This document shows positions 57,213 to 64,000 of a DNA stretch of 64,000 nt, in pieces; the first letter of the stretch is position 1, and the number at the start of each line of letters is the position of its first letter. The stretch lies in the NCBI RefSeq assembly GCF_020295405.1, contig NZ_JADEYP010000014.1, positions 1-64,000 on the forward strand, written 5' to 3'. Both the position numbers and the translations under genes were made by a program. Origin of the DNA: Sphingobacterium bovistauri (lineage in GTDB: Bacteria; Bacteroidota; Bacteroidia; Sphingobacteriales; Sphingobacteriaceae). The notes beneath the pieces are model-generated. The model had not been told where the DNA came from. It saw nothing but the letters and a program-made list of their open reading frames with translations, and did not search any database.

Positions 57213-58439
57213 ATGAAAAATAGTAAAATATATCCTTGGGTAGTTGTTGGCCTACTTTGGTTTGTCGCATTACTCAATTACATGGATAGACAAATTTTAT
57301 CTACGATGCGACCAGCGATGGCGATGGATATTGTTTCATTGGAAAGTGCTGCCGTATTTGGTAATCTAATGGCTGTGTTTTTATGGATATATGGCTGTAT
57401 GAGTCCAGTTGCTGGTGTATTGGCAGATAAGATTAATAGAAAATGGTTAATTATCTCAAGTCTATTTGTTTGGTCGGGTGTCACACTTCTCATGGGGTAC
57501 GCTACATCTTATGAACAATTATATGCACTACGTGCTGTGATGGGTGTGAGTGAAGCGATTTACATACCAGCGGGATTGTCGCTTATTGCAGATTATCACA
57601 GTGACAAATCAAGATCTTTAGCTGTAGGTATTCATATGACGGGCTTATATTTTGGACAAGCTTTGGGTGGATTCGGAGCTACAGTTGCATCGAGTTACTC
57701 TTGGCAAAATACATTTATTCTATTCGGATTAATAGGGATAGTGTATGCGTTAATCTTGATTTTTACACTTTTTGAAACGGAATCACGTGTAAAACCAATT
57801 GAAGATGTAGGAGAAAAAACTTCTGTATTAAAGGGTATACCTATCTTATTTAGCAACATTGCTTTTTGGGTTATCCTCTTATACTTCGCTGTACCAAGTC
57901 TCCCAGGATGGGCTACTAAGAATTGGTTACCTACATTATTTGCGGACAATTTAAATATCCCGATGGAGAAAGCTGGTCCCTTGTCGACTATAACCATTGC
58001 ATTCTCATCTTTTATAGGTGTAATCTTTGGCGGTATACTATCCGATAAATGGGTGCAAAAAAATATTAGAGGCCGTATATACACCAGTGCGATAGGTTTG
58101 GCGCTAACTATTCCAGCAGTTTTTCTAATAGGCTATGGTACGACGATTTGGGCTATTGTGGGAGCAGGATTAATGTTTGGATTTGGATTCGGCATGTTTG
58201 ATGCCAACAATATGCCTATACTATGTCAATTTGTGTCTGCAAAATATCGTGCTACCGCATATGGTATTATGAACATGGTTGGAGTATTTGCAGGGGCATA
58301 TATAACCAATTTATTGGGTGCATCTGCAGATGAAGGCAGTCTCGGTTCTGATTTTGCGATGTTGGCTATCATTGTGTTGGTGGTTTTGATTATTCAATTG
58401 TCTGTTTTAAGACCTAAACATAATGAACAGCCTGTCTAA
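57213..58439 (+). CDS. nanT: MFS transporter, probable sialic acid symporter (NanT-like)
   Basis: The 408-residue protein has the 12-span MFS fold of the anion:cation symporter group, with LNYMDRQILST near 20-30 and GVLADKINRKWLI near 67-79 (the loop 2-3 signature). I start at ATG 57213 rather than a TTG at 57195. Its context makes sialic acid the likely substrate. The 3' end overlaps the start of nanS by 17 bp. Confidence 0.85.
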   Translation: MKNSKIYPWVVVGLLWFVALLNYMDRQILSTMRPAMAMDIVSLESAAVFGNLMAVFLWIYGCMSPVAGVLADKINRKWLIISSLFVWSGVTLLMGYATSYEQLYALRAVMGVSEAIYIPAGLSLIADYHSDKSRSLAVGIHMTGLYFGQALGGFGATVASSYSWQNTFILFGLIGIVYALILIFTLFETESRVKPIEDVGEKTSVLKGIPILFSNIAFWVILLYFAVPSLPGWATKNWLPTLFADNLNIPMEKAGPLSTITIAFSSFIGVIFGGILSDKWVQKNIRGRIYTSAIGLALTIPAVFLIGYGTTIWAIVGAGLMFGFGFGMFDANNMPILCQFVSAKYRATAYGIMNMVGVFAGAYITNLLGASADEGSLGSDFAMLAIIVLVVLIIQLSVLRPKHNEQPV

Positions 58440-60495
58440 AATTGTATTAATTATAGTTAGCTTAATTGCTATTGCTTTTCAATCTTTTGCGCAGAAGAGG
58501 ATAGCTTGTATTGGTGATTCTGTGACCGAAGGTTATGGAATTAGTGATTCCAGTCAAAGCTACCCTGCTCAATTGCAAAAGCTTTTAGGTACAGAATTTA
58601 AAATAGGTAATTTTGGGCATTCTGGCTCGACTCTCTTACGAAACGGGCATAATCCTTACCACAAAACCAAAGCATATAAAGAGGCTTTATTATTTAAACC
58701 TAATGCAATTGTAATCGCTTTAGGGCTGAATGATACGGATCCTAGAAATTGGCCAAACTTTAAAAATGAATTTTTAGGTGACTATAGCCAATTGATAAAT
58801 GATTTCAAGAAAGTAAATCCAAAGGTTGAAGTATTCATCTGTACAATGACACCGATCTTCAGTGGGCATAGAAGATTTTTATCTGGAACGCGTGAATGGT
58901 TTGACCAAATTCAATCTTTAATTCCAGAAATTGCAAAAGTACATGGAGCAACGGTAATTGATAATCATTCGATGCTGGCCCCACGTATTGATTTATTTGC
59001 TGATTATCTGCATCCAAATAGTAGAGGTGCAGAATTGATAGCTCATAATGTGGCAATATATTTAAAACCAATCGTACAACCTCTTTCTGTAGATGAGACC
59101 TTTGGAAATGATATGGTTTTACAGCGTGGAGTTACAAATAAATTAATGGGCAAATCTTCATCAAATGAAAAGGTGTCTGTAGTATTCAAAAACAAAACTT
59201 ATTCTACGACTGCAGCTCGAAATGGGAATTGGGAAATTGATATTCCTACGCAGGCTGCAGGAGGTCCATATCGTTTAGATATTTCTTCAAAAGACTCAAA
59301 AATAACTTTAACTAATGTATTGTTTGGTGATGTTTACTTGTCATCAGGTCAGTCCAATATGGCTTTTAAATTTCGTGATGCTTTAGATTCAGATTTGTTG
59401 TTAGATCAAGTTGATTCGTTTGATAAAATACGCGTTTTCAAGAATAAAAATTTAGCTGAAACTTCAAATGTACAATGGGATGAATCTACGTTGAATAAAG
59501 TAAATGAGTTGCAATATTTCTCTGGTAAATGGCAAAAAACAAGTAGAGAGACGATTGCGGAATTTTCAGCTATAGCTTATATGACTGCTGTAGAACTTTA
59601 CAAATCTCAACATGTTCCAATAGGTATTATTGATATTTCAGTAGGGGGTTCTAATACTGAATCATGGATTTCAAGATACGTTTTGGAACATGATAATTTG
59701 CTGGCTACATACATTCATAATTGGAAATCTTCGGATTTCATACAAGACTTTTGTCGCGAACGCGGAACAAAAAATATTGAACTAGCAAAAGTAAAACATC
59801 AGCGTCATCCGTATGATCCAGCTTACAATTTTGAAGCGGGTATTTCCAAATGGACAAATACAAAACTTAAGGGTGTACTGTGGTATCAAGGAGAGAGTAA
59901 TGCGCACAATATTGAGCATCACGAATACCTTTTCAAGAAAATGATTATTTCTTGGCGTCAGGCTTTTAAGAATGAAAATTTACCCTTTTATTTTGTTCAA
60001 TTATCTGGTATAAATAGACCTTCATGGGGAGATTTCAGAGATTCGCAGCGAAAACTTTCGAATACAATTAAGAATACTTTCATGGCTGTTTCATCCGATG
60101 TTGGGCATCCTACAGATGTGCATCCGAAGGATAAATTTGTAATTGGTAAAAGATTGGCAAATTTAATTAGACAGCACATGTATCATGAAGATTTGATGGC
60201 TGATTCGCCACAACCAGTATCTTATAAAAAAATAAATGGCGAAATAAGAGTTGAGTTTAGTCATTGTAAAGAACTAAAAATCAAAGATTCTCATTCAATA
60301 AAAGATTTGCAAGTCGTAACGACCAATGGTCAAATCTTGAAGAATATAGAAGCAAGAATTGATAAAAATTTATTAATCATACCTACCCAACAGGAAATTA
60401 GAAGTGTACAGTATGGCTATACACCATTTACGAATGGGAATTTAATAAGTGATACAGATGTACCTGTATCCACATTTAACTTGAAAATAAATTAG
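58423..60495 (+). CDS. nanS: Two-domain sialate O-acetylesterase
   Basis: The 690-residue exported protein (signal peptide cleaved near SFA-QKR, about 24) has two SGNH-hydrolase domains. Domain one (about 25-215) has IGDSVTEG with S33, GLNDTD (N103) and DYLHPN (D194, H197). Domain two, the sialate 9-O-acetylesterase type, follows a beta linker and has SGQSNM (S311), WYQGESNAH and a C-terminal DVHP. It removes O-acetyl groups from sialic acid so that sialidase and NanA can act. Both catalytic sets look complete. It overlaps nanT by 17 bp. Confidence 0.88.
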   Translation: MNSLSKIVLIIVSLIAIAFQSFAQKRIACIGDSVTEGYGISDSSQSYPAQLQKLLGTEFKIGNFGHSGSTLLRNGHNPYHKTKAYKEALLFKPNAIVIALGLNDTDPRNWPNFKNEFLGDYSQLINDFKKVNPKVEVFICTMTPIFSGHRRFLSGTREWFDQIQSLIPEIAKVHGATVIDNHSMLAPRIDLFADYLHPNSRGAELIAHNVAIYLKPIVQPLSVDETFGNDMVLQRGVTNKLMGKSSSNEKVSVVFKNKTYSTTAARNGNWEIDIPTQAAGGPYRLDISSKDSKITLTNVLFGDVYLSSGQSNMAFKFRDALDSDLLLDQVDSFDKIRVFKNKNLAETSNVQWDESTLNKVNELQYFSGKWQKTSRETIAEFSAIAYMTAVELYKSQHVPIGIIDISVGGSNTESWISRYVLEHDNLLATYIHNWKSSDFIQDFCRERGTKNIELAKVKHQRHPYDPAYNFEAGISKWTNTKLKGVLWYQGESNAHNIEHHEYLFKKMIISWRQAFKNENLPFYFVQLSGINRPSWGDFRDSQRKLSNTIKNTFMAVSSDVGHPTDVHPKDKFVIGKRLANLIRQHMYHEDLMADSPQPVSYKKINGEIRVEFSHCKELKIKDSHSIKDLQVVTTNGQILKNIEARIDKNLLIIPTQQEIRSVQYGYTPFTNGNLISDTDVPVSTFNLKIN

Positions 60496-60496
60496 C

Positions 60497-61741
60497 ATGA
60501 AATATACGGATGAACATTTACGGGATTTGGCAAAATTTTACCAAACCCATTTATTAGAAGATACAGTCCCTTTTTGGTTTCCACGCTCCTATGATTTGGC
60601 GAATGGGGGCTATCTACTTATGCGTGACGCCGATGGGACTTTAATCGATACAGACAAAGCTGTATGGATTCAAGGACGTGCATGTTGGTTGCTCTCGACA
60701 TTATACAATACTATAGAGCCCAAAAAGGAATGGTTGGATGGTGCTAAACTTGGTTATGATTTTTTAAAAAATAAGTGTTTTGACGCTAAAGGTAAAATGT
60801 ATTTCCATGTAGATCAAGAAGGAAATCCAATACGAATGCGTCGTTATTTCTTTTCAGAAACATTTGCTGTCATTGCATTCGCAGCATATGCTAAAGCATC
60901 GGGTGATGTGGAAGCTGGAAAGTTAGCTCGAGAAATTTTTGGAACTTGTTTAGAATATCTATATGGTGAAAAAGAAGTAGAACCAAAATTTGAGTCAACT
61001 AGGCCATCTCAAGGAATTGGAATTCCGATGATCATGATGAATACAGCACAGCAATTGAGAGAAACTATAGGTGATGAACGATGTGATGAAACCATTACTC
61101 ATTGTATTAATATCATTGAAAAAAACTTTGTGAAGGATGATATTCGCTGCGTGATGGAACAAGTAGCCTTAGATGGATCTATTATCGATCACATTGATGG
61201 TCGTACGCTGAACCCAGGGCATGCTATAGAGGGGGCATGGTTTATTCTTCACGAAGCAAACCACCGAGATAATGATCCTAAATTAATTGACCTAGGCTGC
61301 CGTATGTTAGATTATATGTGGGAAAGAGGCTGGGACAAGGAGCATGGAGGAATATTGTATTTTAAAGATGTATATGATAAACCTGTACAAGAGTATTGGC
61401 AGGATATGAAATTTTGGTGGCCACAAAATGAAACCATTATTGCGACTTTGCTGGCTTTTGAATTGACAAAGAATGAAAAGTATGCTAGCATGCATGACAA
61501 AATTCATCAATATGCATATTCTCATTTTCATGATAAAGAAAATGGTGAGTGGTATGGCTATTTGCATCGTGATGGTACCATTGCGCAAACTGCTAAAGGT
61601 AATTTATTTAAAGGACCATTTCACTTGCCTCGTCAAGAATGGTATTGTTATACTTTGTTAAAGAAATATTTAGATAATGGGAATAATAGTGAAGTCGGTA
61701 GTACTACTTGCGGTTTGGATATCCACTATAACTATAGCTAA
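60497..61741 (+). CDS. nanE: N-acylglucosamine 2-epimerase (AGE/RnBP type)
   Basis: The 414-residue (alpha/alpha)6-barrel protein interconverts ManNAc and GlcNAc, as in the mammalian renin-binding protein and Bacteroides fragilis NanE. Conserved blocks are GRACWLLSTLYN near 56-67, GHAIEGAWFILHEA near 241-254, EHGGILYF, WWPQNETIIATLLAFE near 315-330 and FHLPRQEWYCYTLLKKYL near 378-395, with the expected active-site histidines. Its last 22 residues overlap the start of the next gene by 65 bp, so the true family C-terminus may be near DNG at 396-398. This enzyme needs no phosphorylated substrate. Confidence 0.9.
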   Translation: MKYTDEHLRDLAKFYQTHLLEDTVPFWFPRSYDLANGGYLLMRDADGTLIDTDKAVWIQGRACWLLSTLYNTIEPKKEWLDGAKLGYDFLKNKCFDAKGKMYFHVDQEGNPIRMRRYFFSETFAVIAFAAYAKASGDVEAGKLAREIFGTCLEYLYGEKEVEPKFESTRPSQGIGIPMIMMNTAQQLRETIGDERCDETITHCINIIEKNFVKDDIRCVMEQVALDGSIIDHIDGRTLNPGHAIEGAWFILHEANHRDNDPKLIDLGCRMLDYMWERGWDKEHGGILYFKDVYDKPVQEYWQDMKFWWPQNETIIATLLAFELTKNEKYASMHDKIHQYAYSHFHDKENGEWYGYLHRDGTIAQTAKGNLFKGPFHLPRQEWYCYTLLKKYLDNGNNSEVGSTTCGLDIHYNYS

Positions 61742-63632
61742 TGCGCAAAATAATCTTATTCCAACACCCTCGCAATTGGTTCTGGGTAATGGTAATTTAG
61801 ATTTAAGTCAGGGTATTTTTATTAAAATCACTAATAAATCGCTAAAGCATGAATACGGTTTGTTAACTGATATTTTCAAATCTTGGGGTGTTGGATCTGT
61901 TAAAGAAACACGAGCTAAGCTAATCCCGACAGTAATTTTAAGTGTTCAACCTAATTTTCAAGGTAAAGATGAAGCTTACAATTTATTAATAAACAGTAAT
62001 GAAATAAATATTACTGCACGAACTAATAAGGGCCTTTTTTACGGTCTTCAAACGCTAAAACAATTTACAGTAAAAGACAAACAGATTCAATATGCTAGTA
62101 TTCAAGATGAGCCTGCGTTTTCCTGGCGCGCTTATCTTATCGATGTTGGACGTAATTTTCAATCTGTCGATATGATCAAAGAGCAAATCGATGTCATGGC
62201 GCAATACAAATTGAATGTGTTGCATTTTCATTTCACAGAAGATATTGCATGGCGATTGCAAAGTGATAAATATCCTGGATTGACAGATGCATCAGTAATG
62301 ACGCGCTGGAAAGGAGATTATTATACAAAGAATGATTTGAAGGATTTAATCCAATATTGTAAAGAGCGTCACATCACATTCTTGCCTGAGATTGATATGC
62401 CTGGGCATAGTGCTGCTTTCAAAAGGTTCTTTGGTGTAGATATGCAATCAGATTCTGGAATGATGTACATCAAAGAATTGTTATCGGAATTTAGACAAAA
62501 TTTTCCTGAATTGGATATATTTCATATCGGTGGTGATGAAGTGAAAATCACTAATAAAAACTTCATGCCAGAGATAACTAAATTTGTGGAAGGACTAGGC
62601 TACAAAAAAACAATTGGTTGGGATCCAGGTAGCAATTTGGAACCACAAACTATTCGCCAAATGTGGATGGGAGGACCTAAGTTGATAGAAGAAAAAGGGA
62701 ATTTTGTTTACATAGAATCGAAACATCTGTACATCAATCATATGGATCCGTTGGAGACGGTAACGACACTTTTTCATCGTAAAATAGGTGAAGTGGATAA
62801 TGAACATAAAAATTTGATAGGCGCTACATTGTGCTCATGGCCAGATAGAGCTGTAGGTAAGTCTATAGATATGTTTTCTCATAGCGCGATATATCCAGCA
62901 ATACTGACTTTTGCCGAACGTATTTGGCAAGGTGGTGGGCGTGCAGGTTGGGTCGCGAATATCGTTTCGGAAGATGAAGAGAATTATAACGATTTTGTTG
63001 CCTTTGAGCAGCGACTTCTTAATCATAAGAAATTGTATTTTGCAGACAAGCCATTTCCATATGTTTCACAATTGGGAACAAAATGGGAATTGATAGGTCC
63101 ATTTGAAAATATGGGTGATGTAAATAAAAGTTTTGAAATCGAAAAAAATCCTTTTGCGCAGCTAGAGATTTCAAAAATTGTAGAAGGAGGAACCGTTGTT
63201 TTGAAGCATTGGTTTGGAGATATCATCGAGGGAGCAATAAAGAACCCAACAAAAAATACAACCTATTACGCGAGAACAAAGATATGGTCAGATACCGATG
63301 CGGTAAAACCGTTCTGGGTTGACTTTAATAATTTGTCCAGATCGTATTTGACAGATACTCCAGAATTAGATACTTGGGATAACAAGGGCAGCCAAGCTTA
63401 TGTGAATGGTGTCCGTATTGTACCCCCTAATTGGAAAAATGCAGGTCAACAAGGTCAATCACAAGTTCCTTTAGTAGACGAGGGTTACTCTTATCGAGCG
63501 CCTACCATGATTAAGCTCAAAAAGGGTTGGAACGAAGTGTTATTAAAACTTCCAGTAGCTGAATTTAGAGGTAGGACTTGGGAGAATCCATCGAAATGGA
63601 TATTTACATTTGTGCCTGTTGCAGAGAATTGA
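61677..63632 (+). CDS. Exported beta-N-acetylhexosaminidase, GH20
   Basis: The 651-residue protein has a signal peptide cleaved near ANA-QNN (about 23). An N-terminal GH20b domain (about 25-145) precedes the GH20 catalytic barrel, with HFHFTEDIAWRL (near 183-194), LPEIDMPGH and the catalytic pair HIGGDEV (D287, E288). A C-terminal beta domain follows. It removes terminal GlcNAc or GalNAc exposed after desialylation. The start ATG lies inside the 3' end of the epimerase gene, in a different frame. The signal peptide supports this start. Confidence 0.9.
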   Translation: MGIIVKSVVLLAVWISTITIANAQNNLIPTPSQLVLGNGNLDLSQGIFIKITNKSLKHEYGLLTDIFKSWGVGSVKETRAKLIPTVILSVQPNFQGKDEAYNLLINSNEINITARTNKGLFYGLQTLKQFTVKDKQIQYASIQDEPAFSWRAYLIDVGRNFQSVDMIKEQIDVMAQYKLNVLHFHFTEDIAWRLQSDKYPGLTDASVMTRWKGDYYTKNDLKDLIQYCKERHITFLPEIDMPGHSAAFKRFFGVDMQSDSGMMYIKELLSEFRQNFPELDIFHIGGDEVKITNKNFMPEITKFVEGLGYKKTIGWDPGSNLEPQTIRQMWMGGPKLIEEKGNFVYIESKHLYINHMDPLETVTTLFHRKIGEVDNEHKNLIGATLCSWPDRAVGKSIDMFSHSAIYPAILTFAERIWQGGGRAGWVANIVSEDEENYNDFVAFEQRLLNHKKLYFADKPFPYVSQLGTKWELIGPFENMGDVNKSFEIEKNPFAQLEISKIVEGGTVVLKHWFGDIIEGAIKNPTKNTTYYARTKIWSDTDAVKPFWVDFNNLSRSYLTDTPELDTWDNKGSQAYVNGVRIVPPNWKNAGQQGQSQVPLVDEGYSYRAPTMIKLKKGWNEVLLKLPVAEFRGRTWENPSKWIFTFVPVAEN

Positions 63633-63662
63633 GAGAAATAAAATACAAATATTATAAATACT

Positions 63663-64000
63663 ATGAAGAAACTATTTTTAAGCCTATGTGCAATTACTGC
63701 TTCTTTTGTCCTGATCGCTCAAGAAGTTACGGTATTCAAATCTGGGGAGGATGGATATGCTAGTTATCGAATTCCAGCAATAGTAAAAGGTAAATCTGGG
63801 GATTTAATTGCTTTTTCAGAAGGTCGTGTAGATCATGCAGGTGATTTTGGAAATGTAGACATCGTTTACAAAGTCAGTAAAGATGGTGGTAAGACTTGGG
63901 GAGCATTGCAAGTAGCTGTTGATTATGACAAATTACAAGCTGGTAATCCAGCGCCTGTTGTGGATTTGTTGGATCCGGCATATCCGCAGGGTAGACTATT
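63663..64000 (+). CDS. nanH: Exo-alpha-sialidase, GH33 (partial, cut by window end)
   Basis: The frame from ATG 63663 to the window edge encodes about 112 residues. A signal peptide (cleavage near LIA-QEV, about 20) is followed by the sialidase start with the YRIPAI motif (37-42), whose Arg is the first of the arginine triad. SEGRVDHAGDFGNVDI and an Asp-box, SKDGGKTWG, come next. It would cleave terminal sialic acid from host or environmental glycans and supply the rest of the operon. It lies 30 bp after the hexosaminidase stop. The remainder is outside the window. Confidence 0.9.
   Translation, partial: MKKLFLSLCAITASFVLIAQEVTVFKSGEDGYASYRIPAIVKGKSGDLIAFSEGRVDHAGDFGNVDIVYKVSKDGGKTWGALQVAVDYDKLQAGNPAPVVDLLDPAYPQGRL

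Noticed and set aside
61473..61661. Plus-strand frame inside the AGE epimerase gene
   Set aside because: It lies wholly inside a conserved epimerase gene in another frame and has no independent support.

Overview
The window is AT-rich bacterial DNA from a member of the Bacteroidota, most likely Sphingobacteriaceae (Sphingobacterium or a close relative). The evidence is two SusC/SusD pairs, many lipoproteins with Bacteroidota-style signal peptides, a fused SecDF, a 490-residue ProRS, and promoters of the Bacteroidota form TTTG-N19-TAnnTTTG with weak ribosome binding sites. The taxonomic call is inference from gene content; no rRNA is present.

Left edge (1-2.0 kb): an accessory patch. Five copies of a 12-13 bp motif at 23-24 bp spacing look like the multiple terminal repeats of an IS21-family element, and they abut the 5'-truncated remains of an unknown gene. 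Two tandem paralogous small membrane proteins follow, separated by a frameshifted small gene.

2.0-17.5 kb: a glycerol / glycerol-3-phosphate / glycerophosphodiester block. Nine genes run in one direction: glpD-glpK-glpF, then a SusC/SusD pair, a DUF5689 lipoprotein, a calcineurin-type phosphoesterase lipoprotein, glpQ and glpT. A divergent glpR sits over a long palindrome. Read together they give outer-membrane import, periplasmic phosphodiester hydrolysis, inner-membrane uptake of glycerol and glycerol-3-phosphate, and conversion to DHAP. This SusCD-linked glycerophosphodiester locus is the most interesting system in the window.

17.5-50 kb: mostly ordinary chromosome. It includes an ABC exporter, DUF4126, a FadL-like porin, a Ser/Arg-rich lipoprotein, proS, an SDR protein, a DUF1835 gene broken by an in-frame stop, a TIGR02757 protein, a thioredoxin-like lipoprotein-gap-GNAT operon, secDF, guaB, ppc, asnB followed by tRNA-Asn, a PfkB kinase, a cytochrome b5-like protein, an ECF sigma factor, murB, a TetR regulator, a YpdA-like reductase, a FUSC protein, YceI and an MBL-fold hydrolase. 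Hairpin terminators separate most units.

50-64 kb: a sialic-acid foraging operon. A FadR/GntR-type regulator (probable NanR) diverges from SusC-SusD-nanA-nanM-nanT-nanS-AGE epimerase-GH20 hexosaminidase-sialidase (the last cut by the window end). A consensus promoter overlaps two identical 14-bp operator-like sites. The genes supply release of sialic acid from glycans, de-O-acetylation, outer and inner membrane uptake, anomer mutarotation, aldol cleavage to ManNAc plus pyruvate, and epimerisation to GlcNAc.
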